Source: Microbacterium sp. EST19A (lineage in GTDB: Bacteria > Actinomycetota > Actinomycetes > Actinomycetales > Microbacteriaceae). Taken from it: a stretch of DNA of 64,000 nt. Positions 43,193 to 50,865 of the stretch are shown one piece after another; the first letter of the stretch is position 1; each line of letters begins with the position of its first letter. The position numbers and the translations under genes are program-made. The stretch is taken from contig NZ_JAHXYZ010000002.1 of NCBI RefSeq assembly GCF_019969685.1, forward strand, positions 1,178,001 to 1,242,000, given 5' to 3'. The notes below the pieces were generated by a model. That model was not told where the DNA came from, did no database searches, and worked only from the letters and a program-made list of their open reading frames with translations.

Positions 43193-44575
43193 TCACACTG
43201 TTGCGAGGCTTCGCAGGTCGCGTTCCCACGCCTGCGTAGCCATCTGTACGGCGTCCCACGGGGAGCCGAGCGGGGGCGTGTAGGAGAGGTCGAGGTCACT
43301 CATCGCGGCGACGGTCATGCCGTGATGAAGGGACGTGGCGTAGGTGTCGACGCGCTTGGAGATTTCCGCGCCCCGGGTGCCGACGAGCTGCGCGCCGAGC
43401 AGACGGCCGTCGTTGGTGTCGCCGGTGATGCGGATGCTGATGGGCGTAGCTCCCGGGTAGTACCGCTTGTGGTCGTCCGCGATCGCGGTGTGACTGTGCG
43501 GGGCGAAGCCGGCTGATGTGGCTTCGTGGTCGCGGAGCCCTGTGCGTGCGGCGACGACGTCGAAGACCTTCACGACCTGCGTGCCGAGGCTCCCTGCGAA
43601 CCGTGTATCCCCACCGATCGCGTTCTCCCCCGCGACGCGTCCCTGCTTATGCGCCGTGGTGCCGAGAGGAAGGTATGTGACGCCGAGCAGGCGGTGATGG
43701 GTGACCACCCCGTCGCCGGCCGCCCACACGTTCGGCAGGCCGGTACGCATCCGTTCGTCGACGACGACAGCGCCGCCCGCGCCCGTGGTTGCGCCTGCTG
43801 CGGTGAGAAGGCTGGTGTTGGGTCGCACTCCGACGACGACGAGCACCACATCAGCGGTGCGAGAGAACGCTTCACCGTCGCGGTTTCCGACCACGGCAAT
43901 TCGTCCGGCTTCACGAGTGACGGCTTCGACGCGCGTACCTGTGAGGACATCGACGCCGTGTCGGGTGAGTTCGTCGTGGACGAGGGAGCCGAGTTCGGGA
44001 TCGAGGGTGGAGAGGACTTCGGGGCCGCGCTGGAGCTGGGTGACCTGGAGGCCCCGCACGGTGAGCGCTTCGGCCATTTCGAGGCCGACGTAGCCAGCTC
44101 CGACGATGATTGCCGTCTCGGGCTGGTGGTCGTCGAGGTAGCGCTCGAGCGCGAACGTGTCGCCCATCGAGTGCAACAGGTGCACGCCGTCGTCGGGGCC
44201 GAGCTGGTCAAGACCTGCGATGCCGGCGGTCGACGGGGAGGCTCCCGTGCCGACCATGAGTTCGTCGTACGCGATGGTCGATTCGCTGCCGTTCGCGTCG
44301 CGGACCGTGAGGCGTCGGCCGATAACGTCGATGTTCGTGGCGAGGGTGTCCAGACGGAGGTTCATGCCAGTGGCTTCGAGGTCCGCGTGGGTGCGGTGGG
44401 CGAGCGACTGCCAGGGCTGCACTTCGCGGGAGAAGTAGTAGGGGATGCCGCAGATCGAGAAGTTCGGGTAGGCGTCGGCCACGACGACGGTGACGTCGAC
44501 GGAGGGGTCGAGTTCGCGGGCGCGGAGGGCGGTGGAGATTCCGGCGTCGCTTCCGCCGATCGCTACAAGATGCAT
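43193..44575 (-). CDS. FAD-dependent CoA-disulfide reductase/NADH oxidase-like protein
   Basis: The 460-residue flavoprotein has the FAD-binding IGGSDAGISTALRARELDP, a redox-active single Cys42 in NFSICGIPYYFSREV, the NAD-binding IIVGAGYVGLEMAEAL, the second FAD motif VWAAGDGV and a dimerisation domain at the end. It matches the CoA-disulfide reductase/Nox group. Its ATG lies 11 bases after the aquaporin stop in the same unit, a gene pair often seen in actinobacterial arsenic clusters. It may protect low-molecular-weight thiols. Confidence 0.88.
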   Translation of the reverse strand: MHLVAIGGSDAGISTALRARELDPSVDVTVVVADAYPNFSICGIPYYFSREVQPWQSLAHRTHADLEATGMNLRLDTLATNIDVIGRRLTVRDANGSESTIAYDELMVGTGASPSTAGIAGLDQLGPDDGVHLLHSMGDTFALERYLDDHQPETAIIVGAGYVGLEMAEALTVRGLQVTQLQRGPEVLSTLDPELGSLVHDELTRHGVDVLTGTRVEAVTREAGRIAVVGNRDGEAFSRTADVVLVVVGVRPNTSLLTAAGATTGAGGAVVVDERMRTGLPNVWAAGDGVVTHHRLLGVTYLPLGTTAHKQGRVAGENAIGGDTRFAGSLGTQVVKVFDVVAARTGLRDHEATSAGFAPHSHTAIADDHKRYYPGATPISIRITGDTNDGRLLGAQLVGTRGAEISKRVDTYATSLHHGMTVAAMSDLDLSYTPPLGSPWDAVQMATQAWERDLRSLATV

Positions 44576-44586
44576 GAGGGTGCCTT

Positions 44587-45348
44587 TCAGGGCTGGTTTT
44601 CGAGTTGTTGAGGGACCACGACGTCGCCGGCAGTGCGGGCGGCGGTCGGGTAGAGGGCGAGCAGCACAGCGAGGCCGACCGCGGCCCCGACGAGCTGTGC
44701 AGCGATGAACGGCGTGACAGAGGCGGGCGCAATGCCGGCAAAGGTGTCGGTGAACATGCGGGCGATCGTCACCGCGGGATTCGCGAACGACGTTGAGCTG
44801 GTGAACCAGTACGCCGCGCCGATGTACGCACCGACCGCGGCTGCCGTGGCCGATCCCTTGCCCGTGCGCGCGAGCGCGAAGATCAACAGCACGAGGCCCG
44901 CCGTGGCGACCACCTCCCCGACCAGGTGTCCACCGGTCGAGCGGTCGTTCGATGAGAGCGCGGGGGCGGTGTCGAACATCACTCCCGCCAAGAACGTTCC
45001 GGCGATCCCGCCGAGAACTTGCGCGAGCACGTACGGGGCGAGATCGCGTAGCGGGAGTCCCGTCCCGGCGCGGCGTCCGAGCAGCCAATCCGCGATCGAC
45101 ACCACGGGGTTGAAGTGCGCGCCAGACACGGGGCCCAGCATGAGGATCAGGACCGTCAGACCGAGCGCGGTGGTCAGGCTGTTCTCCAGCAGTTGGAGGC
45201 CGACGTCATCCGGCGAGAGGCGCTGCGCAGCGATGCCGGAACCCACAACGATCGTGACGAGCAGGCCGGTTCCAAGGAACTCGGCAGCAGTTCGGCGCAG
45301 CAGGTGAGGTCGCGGGGGCTCGGGCTGGGAGCGGGTAGCAATGTTCAT
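44587..45348 (-). CDS. aqpS: Aquaglyceroporin-like MIP channel (AqpS type)
   Basis: The 253-residue channel has six helices and the two pore motifs, NPV in SGAHFNPVVSI and NPA in SFANPAVTI. It lies in an arsenic cluster, divergent from an ArsR-phosphatase fusion gene. In Sinorhizobium AqpS acts with ArsC by letting arsenite flow out down its gradient; the same is inferred here. It shares the operator at 45357-45389. Confidence 0.88.
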   Translation of the reverse strand: MNIATRSQPEPPRPHLLRRTAAEFLGTGLLVTIVVGSGIAAQRLSPDDVGLQLLENSLTTALGLTVLILMLGPVSGAHFNPVVSIADWLLGRRAGTGLPLRDLAPYVLAQVLGGIAGTFLAGVMFDTAPALSSNDRSTGGHLVGEVVATAGLVLLIFALARTGKGSATAAAVGAYIGAAYWFTSSTSFANPAVTIARMFTDTFAGIAPASVTPFIAAQLVGAAVGLAVLLALYPTAARTAGDVVVPQQLENQP

Positions 45349-45356
45349 GTCGGCTT

Positions 45357-45389
45357 ATCTTGACCCGAGAGGGGTAGTTCAGTCAAGAT
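45357..45389. promoter_or_regulatory. ArsR operator between aqpS and the arsR-arsC fusion
   Basis: ATCTTGAC (45357-45364) and GTCAAGAT (45382-45389) are perfect 8-base inverted arms, 17 bases apart, filling the 48-base spacer between the divergent genes. The position suits an ArsR-family dimer controlling both directions. Confidence 0.7.
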
Positions 45390-45396
45390 TGAGACA

Positions 45397-46071
45397 ATGA
45401 ACACTGAACGAACTGATCAGGTGGAGGCGCGCGCGGCGAAGCACGCCGCGCTGAGCGACCCATCTCGCCTGCGGATCGTCGACCGTCTCACGCTGGGCGA
45501 CCTCTCCCCCACCGAAATCGGGGTGGCGTTGGGCCTTCCCTCCAACCTCGTCACACACCATCTGAATGTGCTGGAGTCCGTGGGGATGGTCTCGCGTTCC
45601 CGCTCGGAGGCTGACAAACGACGCAGCTACATTCACCTAACCGAAACCGCACTTCGCGGGCTCACTCCCGGCCGAGTGGAGCGCGCGGATCGCGTCGTGT
45701 TCGTCTGCACGGCGAACTCCGCCCGGTCGCAGCTTGCCGCGGCATTGTGGTCTACCCGCAGCAGCATCCCGGCGTCATCGGGAGGAACGCACCCGGCCGA
45801 GCGGATAGATCCGGGCGCGGTTGCCGCAGCCGAGCGCCACGCCCTCGCGCTGCCTACGGAATCACCACGCGCCCTGACTTCGATCCTGACCGATTCGGAT
45901 TTCGTGGTGACGGTGTGCGATAACGCTCACGAAGAAATCGGCGTCACGGGGCACCTGCACTGGTCGATCCCCGACCCCGTGCGGATCGGCACCGATGACG
46001 CCTTCGATACCGCTTACGACGAGCTGGAGCGCCGCATCGCGGAACTCGCTCCCCATCTCGCCGCCAGCTGA
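45397..46071 (+). CDS. ArsR repressor fused to arsenate-reductase-type phosphatase domain
   Basis: This 224-residue protein joins an ArsR winged helix (about residues 10-95: AALSDPSRLRIVDRLTLGDLSPTEIGVALGLPSNLVTHHLNVLESVGMVSRSRS) to a low-molecular-weight phosphatase/ArsC domain (about 100-222) with the P-loop VFVCTANSARSQLA. The repressor part lacks the ELCVCDL Cys motif, so the arsenic-sensing site is not obvious. Sensing may come through the fused enzyme. A dedicated ArsC gene follows 22 bases later. Confidence 0.88.
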   Translation: MNTERTDQVEARAAKHAALSDPSRLRIVDRLTLGDLSPTEIGVALGLPSNLVTHHLNVLESVGMVSRSRSEADKRRSYIHLTETALRGLTPGRVERADRVVFVCTANSARSQLAAALWSTRSSIPASSGGTHPAERIDPGAVAAAERHALALPTESPRALTSILTDSDFVVTVCDNAHEEIGVTGHLHWSIPDPVRIGTDDAFDTAYDELERRIAELAPHLAAS

Positions 46072-46093
46072 AACCCAACCCGGAAGAGAACCC

Positions 46094-46489
46094 GTGACTG
46101 ACGCTCCCCCAACCGTCCTTTTCATCTGCCAGCACAACGCCGGCCGCTCGCAGCTCGGAGCAGCTCTCCTAGAGCACCTGGCCGGCGACCGGTTCACCGC
46201 GACGTCGGCGGGTCTCTCCCCCGCCGACGAAGTGAATCCGGCCGTGACCGCCACCGTGGCAGAACTCGGAATGAACATCACCGATCGCGTGCCGCGTGCC
46301 GTCACAGTCGACGACCTGGACGCCGCCGACGTCGTGGTCCTGATGAAGCCCGGGCTCACCCTGCCGTCGACGCCTCGCGGGGAACTTCTGGAGTGGTCGT
46401 TCCCCAACCCGGAATCGTGGGACGCTGACGCTGTTCGCCCGCTGCGCGAAGCGGTGGCCGAGAAGATTCGTACGGCGATTCTCACCTGA
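46094..46489 (+). CDS. arsC: Arsenate-mycothiol transferase-type ArsC
   Basis: The 131-residue protein has the P-loop ICQHNAGRSQLG and the acidic NPESWDADAVRPLREAV tail. In place of the GCGDACP cysteines of the 11011 paralogue it has MKPGLTLPSTPRGELLEW, so only the nucleophile Cys remains. This fits actinobacterial enzymes that use mycothiol and mycoredoxin. It starts with GTG 46094 (GGAAGAG upstream). Confidence 0.88.
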   Translation: MTDAPPTVLFICQHNAGRSQLGAALLEHLAGDRFTATSAGLSPADEVNPAVTATVAELGMNITDRVPRAVTVDDLDAADVVVLMKPGLTLPSTPRGELLEWSFPNPESWDADAVRPLREAVAEKIRTAILT

Positions 46490-46524
46490 GAAGCTCCGTA
46501 CGAACCCGGCCTCGGCGCGGCTCT

Positions 46525-46746
46525 TCAGCAGGCTACGGCGGTGGCGCAGCAGGCGACGGGCGACGGGCGAGCCACACGGCCGCCCAACGACGCCTTCCAC
46601 CACCGCTGCACGCGGGAGCGCCAGCCTTCCCGCGGAGTCCCACGTATCGCGTCGATTCTCGCGCGCGCCACACGCTGAAGCTCCAGCCGCCGCGTTAGTT
46701 CGATTTCCCTCCGCTTGTAGACCTCGAAAGCGAAATGCGGGTCCAT
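46525..46746 (-). CDS. Small hypothetical protein with Cys-rich tail
   Basis: The 73-residue frame begins MDPHFAFEVYKRREIELTRR, has a strongly basic helical centre, and ends VACCATAVAC. GAGAGGGAG lies 6 bases before ATG 46746. It is embedded in the arsenic cluster, 16 bases downstream of the ArsO-like gene on the same strand, so it may be its last partner. The vicinal Cys pair could bind arsenite. No family is recognised. Confidence 0.5.
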   Translation of the reverse strand: MDPHFAFEVYKRREIELTRRLELQRVARARIDAIRGTPREGWRSRVQRWWKASLGGRVARPSPVACCATAVAC

Positions 46747-46762
46747 CGTCGACTCCCTCTCG

Positions 46763-48082
46763 TCAGACGGATGCCGGCATGCGGCCGATCTGGAGGACCT
46801 GAGCGGGCGGCGCGCAGCACGAACCGCCCAGCGATGCCCCGGATGCGTCGAACAGTCCCGCCCCACCGCACACTCCCGTGTCCGGCAGCACAAGCTCGAC
46901 TCGGCGCGCGGCCTCGTGATCGCCGGCCAGCTCAGCGACGACACTGCGGACCTGCTCATACCCGGTGAGAGCGAGGAAGGTGGGTGCTCGGCCATACGAT
47001 TTGGCGCCGACCAGGTAGAAGTCCGGTTCCGGCTGAGCCAGGTCGATCGCGCCCGTGGCGGCGACGGAGCCACACGAGTGCACGTTGGGATCCACTTCCG
47101 CGGCGATACGCACTGGAGCTTGCAACGTCGCGTCTAGCTCCAGGCGCAGCTCCGACAGGAACGATAGATCCGGGCGGAAACCGGTCAAGACCACCACCCG
47201 ATCGGCGGTGAGGGTGCGGCCGTCTTCGGCGACCAGCACCGGCCGTTCGCCGTCGCGGGTGACCCGCTCCACGCGGAACCCCGTGACGAGAGAGACCAGG
47301 CCGGCGTCGACGAACTCCTTCGCCCTGATGCCGAGCGCTCCGCGGGCGGGCAGCTCGTCGGCCTCGCCGCCTCCGAAAGCGTTGCCCGCGGCAGCACGCC
47401 GCAGCGCCCAGGTCACTGTCGTGTTCGGGTCGCGGCGCGCCATCTGCCCCAGCGCCAGAACGGCGGTGACCGCTGAGTGGCCGGACCCGAGGACCACGGT
47501 GTGCTTGCCGCCGAACTGCTCACGATCACGGAAATCAGGGATGCGGTAGGACAGCAGATCCGCGGATGCATGTTCTCCGAGAGCCGGCAGGCCGTCAGCA
47601 CCAGCGGGGTTCGGAGTATCCCAGGTGCCCGATGCGTCTATGACCGCCCGAGCCTGCAACCGGTACTCGTCGCCTTCCACGGGCTGCACGTGCACGGTGA
47701 ACGGCTGCTCTCCGCGACCTGCGTCGACAAGTCGGTCACGCCCAAGGCGAGATACTTCGACGACTCGGGAATCGAAGCGGATGTGCTCGCCCAGCTCGGC
47801 GGCGAGGGGTGCGAGATATCCGGTGATCCACTGCTCCCCTGTGGGATATCCCGTCGTGGGGGCGCTCCAGCCCGTGGGCTCGAGAATGCGAGCCCCGGCC
47901 GCATCAACCAGTTCCGGCCACTCAGAGAACAACCGCACGTGCCCCCACTCCTGCACGGCCGCGGCAGGGCCGTCCCCTGCTTCCAACACCACGACCGGGA
48001 CATCGCGCTCCACCAGATGCGCAGCCGAGGCCAGCCCTTGCGGACCAGCACCGATCACAACGACGGGCAACGTGTTCACCAT
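46763..48082 (-). CDS. arsO: ArsO-like FAD/NAD(P) monooxygenase
   Basis: The 439-residue flavoprotein has an N-terminal FAD site (VVVIGAGPQGLASAAHLVERD), the second nucleotide site (HTVVLGSGHSAVTAVLAL), the flavin-monooxygenase-like VLTGFRPDLS and a Cys-rich tail (GVCGGAGLFDASGASLGGSCCAPP). Such proteins are recurrent in actinobacterial ars operons as ArsO, whose reaction is unsettled. It is divergent from an arsenic-sensing ArsR with shared operator. I start at ATG 48082; upstream frame is not conserved. Confidence 0.85.
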   Translation of the reverse strand: MVNTLPVVVIGAGPQGLASAAHLVERDVPVVVLEAGDGPAAAVQEWGHVRLFSEWPELVDAAGARILEPTGWSAPTTGYPTGEQWITGYLAPLAAELGEHIRFDSRVVEVSRLGRDRLVDAGRGEQPFTVHVQPVEGDEYRLQARAVIDASGTWDTPNPAGADGLPALGEHASADLLSYRIPDFRDREQFGGKHTVVLGSGHSAVTAVLALGQMARRDPNTTVTWALRRAAAGNAFGGGEADELPARGALGIRAKEFVDAGLVSLVTGFRVERVTRDGERPVLVAEDGRTLTADRVVVLTGFRPDLSFLSELRLELDATLQAPVRIAAEVDPNVHSCGSVAATGAIDLAQPEPDFYLVGAKSYGRAPTFLALTGYEQVRSVVAELAGDHEAARRVELVLPDTGVCGGAGLFDASGASLGGSCCAPPAQVLQIGRMPASV

Positions 48083-48126
48083 TAGCCTTCTCCAATACGC
48101 ATCGACAATCCTCGATGCATCGAGAC

Positions 48127-48144
48127 TTGTCGATGTATCGACAA
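48127..48144. promoter_or_regulatory. ArsR operator between arsO and arsR
   Basis: TTGTCGATGTATCGACAA is an 18-base palindrome with only the central GT unmatched. A second related half-site pair (ATCGA and TCGAT at 48101-48115) lies next to it. Both are in the 91-base spacer of the divergent genes. Confidence 0.75.
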
Positions 48145-48173
48145 ATGTCAATACGACGTGAGAGAATTCGATC

Positions 48174-48521
48174 GTGCCTTCCCCTCTCGCTCTCCTGCCA
48201 GCGGATGTGGCGGTCTGCTGCTCGCCTGTTACCGGCGGGGTGCTCACAGCTGAGGAAGCTGAGCGGATCGCCCACACGTTCAAAGCGTTGGGTGACCCCA
48301 CGCGCGTGCGGCTGCTCTCGCTCATCGCAGCATCAGACGGCGGCGAGGCCTGCATCTGCGACCTCACCGACCCCGTGGGACTCTCCCAACCCACCGTCTC
48401 GCACCACATGAAGCTGCTCGTCGATGCCGGTCTCGCGACACGCGAACAACGAGGGCGCTGGGCGTACTACCGAGTCGTCACCGACACGCTCGAACAGGCA
48501 TCCCGCTCGCTGAGCTCGTGA
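48174..48521 (+). CDS. arsR: Arsenite-sensing ArsR repressor
   Basis: The 115-residue repressor has Cys15-Cys16 near the N terminus (AVCCSP) as in Corynebacterium ArsR, and Cys60 and Cys62 in EACICDLTDPVGLSQPTVSHHMKLL. Together they can form a three-thiolate arsenite site. Winged-helix residues are intact. The start is GTG 48174. It is divergent from arsO and likely controls it; ArsR-type regulation of the acr3 operon is not obvious because acr3 has another promoter. Confidence 0.92.
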   Translation: MPSPLALLPADVAVCCSPVTGGVLTAEEAERIAHTFKALGDPTRVRLLSLIAASDGGEACICDLTDPVGLSQPTVSHHMKLLVDAGLATREQRGRWAYYRVVTDTLEQASRSLSS

Positions 48522-48749
48522 AACAGCCGCGCAGGTTCCCTCCGTATACGCCGGTCTTGATTACGCCCGGTCACCAGTAGGGCCGTCATCTCGTTGCGCG
48601 ACACTTCGAGCAGCGGGAGTTGAGACACGCCGAAAACGCCTGCCGTCTCGGGGGTGCGGTGAGCATTAGCGGTGGCCCTCCAGACGCCCGAGCCGCAAAC
48701 GATCGATTTCGGTGGGACGACCGCTCCGATTTATAGTCCAGTGCTGCGG
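48522..48749. other. Spacer between convergent arsR and acr3
   Basis: I find no gene, strong hairpin or repeat in these 228 bases. A minus-strand frame (TPETAGVFGVSQLPLLEVSR) has some codon regularity but no start or recognisable family. Confidence 0.5.
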
Positions 48750-49727
48750 CTAGGCGAGGCTCGGCCGTGGTTCGCGCGTGAAGAGGGGGACCACGCGGAC
48801 GAGGACGAGCATCGCGACCAGCTCGACAAGGGTTTGCGTGACTATCGCGAGCGGGGCAATGCGCATCGAGGCGGGAAGGGCGAGAGCGAGCGGTAGGACG
48901 ACGAGCGAGTTGCGCGTCGCGGTGGAGAACATCACCGCGCGGGTGGCGGAAACGTCTAGTTGTGCGACGCGGCTGGCGAGCTTCCCGATCGCGACGGCGA
49001 GGACGACAAATGCGATGTACAGCGGCACTACGCGCAGGAGCGCGGTTATTTGCGATCCAACGGCGGCGATCTGGGAACCGATGACCACGGCGAGGGTCAC
49101 CATCATCAGCGGCACCATTGCACCCGCCATGATCTTCTCGATAAACCGCCCTCCCCGGTAACGACGCGCAAGCGCCTGCACAACCGCTGCTGCAGAGAGT
49201 GGGACCACGATCAGCAACAGGAATGCCCGGATGAATGGGCCGATGTCGACCACATCGAGCACAGCGCCACCGGCGAAGAGGAACAGGAACACCGGCAACA
49301 GCAAGATCTGGACCAACATCAGCAGCGGTGCGGCTGCGAGCAGTCGCGCGCCAGCACCACCCGCGATACCGGCGAACACGATGACGTAATCGATGCACGG
49401 GGTCAGCAGGACGAACAACACCCCGAGGAGTAGTCCCCGGTCATCGACCACGAAGCGGGAGAGACCCCAGGCGAGCATCGGCACAATGACAAAGTTCGCC
49501 ACCAGCACCGTGCCTAGAAACCTGATGTCACGGAACGCGCGCTTTACCTCGATGAGCGGGACGCCGAGGAAAGTGGCGAACAACAGCAGCATCAGTGCCG
49601 GTTCGATCGAGTGCTCGAGGCTCGGAGCGGTCTGCGGCGCTATCAACCCGATGGCCGCGCCCACGGCGATTGCGACGATGTAGAGGGCGAGTTGATGAGT
49701 GTCCCACCACCGGACAACGAATCTCAC
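48750..49727 (-). CDS. acr3: ACR3-type arsenite efflux transporter
   Basis: The 325-residue membrane protein belongs to the BART superfamily with about ten helices. It has the ACR3 marker LLTPCIDYVIVFAGIAGGAGARLLAAAPLLMLVQ, whose Cys is essential for arsenite transport, and TRAVMFSTATRNSLVVLPLALALP. Its GTG start overlaps the lspA stop by 4 bases, so it is the last gene of a cmtR-ATPase-cadD-lspA-acr3 operon. Confidence 0.9.
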   Translation of the reverse strand: MRFVVRWWDTHQLALYIVAIAVGAAIGLIAPQTAPSLEHSIEPALMLLLFATFLGVPLIEVKRAFRDIRFLGTVLVANFVIVPMLAWGLSRFVVDDRGLLLGVLFVLLTPCIDYVIVFAGIAGGAGARLLAAAPLLMLVQILLLPVFLFLFAGGAVLDVVDIGPFIRAFLLLIVVPLSAAAVVQALARRYRGGRFIEKIMAGAMVPLMMVTLAVVIGSQIAAVGSQITALLRVVPLYIAFVVLAVAIGKLASRVAQLDVSATRAVMFSTATRNSLVVLPLALALPASMRIAPLAIVTQTLVELVAMLVLVRVVPLFTREPRPSLA

Positions 49728-50257
49728 TCGGTGCTCTCATCATCTGCGCGGATCATGAAAACTGCTCCGGCGATCGCTGCGGCGAAGATCACGATGTCAG
49801 CGACGTTCCCGATGAACCAGTTCCCGTAGGCAAGGAAGTCCACGACGTGACCCCGGGCGAACCCAGGATCGCGGAAAAAGCGGTCGCCTGCGTGTGAGGC
49901 AGCAGCTCCACCGAGCGCACCGACAACGATCGCCCACCCCGGGCGTCGCACTCGGAACGCGAACACGATCGCTGTGAGCGTGGCGGCAACAGCGAGCAGC
50001 GCGAACACCCATGTGAAGCCTTCCCCGAACGAGAATGCCGCTCCCGGGTTATAGGCGAGTTGCAAACCCAGCAGGTCACCGATCAGCGGGATGCGCTCAC
50101 GCTCGGTGAGGGTCGCTTCGGCCCACACCTTGGTTCCCTGATCAATCAGCACGACAACCACGGCGATCAAGAGCGCTCCACCAGTGAGCTGCCATCGCCG
50201 TGCCGACGACAGCTTGCGCGCAGCGGGCGGGTGAGCCTCTGTCTGGGAGGAGGTCAT
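49724..50257 (-). CDS. lspA: Signal peptidase II, metal-island type
   Basis: The 177-residue aspartyl protease has four membrane helices and the LspA motifs: DQGTKVWAEATL, the first catalytic Asp in SHAGDRFFRDPGFARGHVVDFLAYGN and the second in FIGNVADIVIFA. The usual Asn of GNxxDR is His (SHAGDR), a variant. It cleaves lipoprotein signal peptides after lipidation. It overlaps cadD and acr3 by 4 bases each, so it is expressed with metal resistance, and a second LspA is encoded at 58118. Confidence 0.9.
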   Translation of the reverse strand: MTSSQTEAHPPAARKLSSARRWQLTGGALLIAVVVVLIDQGTKVWAEATLTERERIPLIGDLLGLQLAYNPGAAFSFGEGFTWVFALLAVAATLTAIVFAFRVRRPGWAIVVGALGGAAASHAGDRFFRDPGFARGHVVDFLAYGNWFIGNVADIVIFAAAIAGAVFMIRADDESTE

Positions 50258-50865
50258 GCGAGCACCTCGATCAGACGGACGATGACGCCGGATTCGATCA
50301 GGATGAACAGGCCGAGACCGATGAACACGGCGGGTACGAGCCAGTGCTCGACGCGTTCCAGCGCTTCGGTGACGGCCTTGTTGGTGCCGATGAGCCGGCC
50401 GGCCGCGCACCAGACCGCGACGAGGATGAGGAATACGACGATCATGATCGCGACGTCGCTGGGGGCGCTGGTGCGGAAGATCGGCGTGTAGAGGGAGATG
50501 TTGTCGGCCCCGTTGGCGATCGTGATCCCTGCGACGCCCCATAGTCCGACCGCGGTGATCTTGGAGTCGTCATCATCGTCATCGTCGCTGTTACGGCGCA
50601 GGCCGCGAATGAGCGTCCAGATGCCGATGCCGAGCGGGATCAGACCCAGGAAACCGACCCATTCGTCCGGAACGATGGTGAGACCGAGCGCGGCTATCAC
50701 ACTGATCACGACCAGGGTGATGAACCCGAGATACTGGCCTGCGACGATCTGCCACGGGCGGGGTTTCCCTCGACTGGAGGCGAGGAACAGCACGGTGAGC
50801 ACGACGATGTCGTCGATGTTGGTTGCCGCGAACAGGCCGATCGCTGAACCGATGGTGGCGAGCAT
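50254..50865 (-). CDS. cadD: CadD-family cadmium resistance transporter
   Basis: The 203-residue membrane protein has the CadD signature (FAATNIDDIVVLTVLFLASSRGKPRPWQIVAGQYLGF) and the second conserved region ITIANGADNISLYTPIFRT. A run of seven Asp (DDDDDDD, about residues 94-100) in the central loop may collect metal cations. It confers cadmium resistance by efflux or binding. It overlaps the ATPase gene by one base. Confidence 0.92.
   Translation of the reverse strand: MLATIGSAIGLFAATNIDDIVVLTVLFLASSRGKPRPWQIVAGQYLGFITLVVISVIAALGLTIVPDEWVGFLGLIPLGIGIWTLIRGLRRNSDDDDDDDSKITAVGLWGVAGITIANGADNISLYTPIFRTSAPSDVAIMIVVFLILVAVWCAAGRLIGTNKAVTEALERVEHWLVPAVFIGLGLFILIESGVIVRLIEVLA

Noticed and set aside
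48586..48749. Possible gene remnant (TPETAGVFGVSQLPLLEVSR) on the minus strand
   Set aside because: There is no start codon or family match, so it cannot be told from chance.
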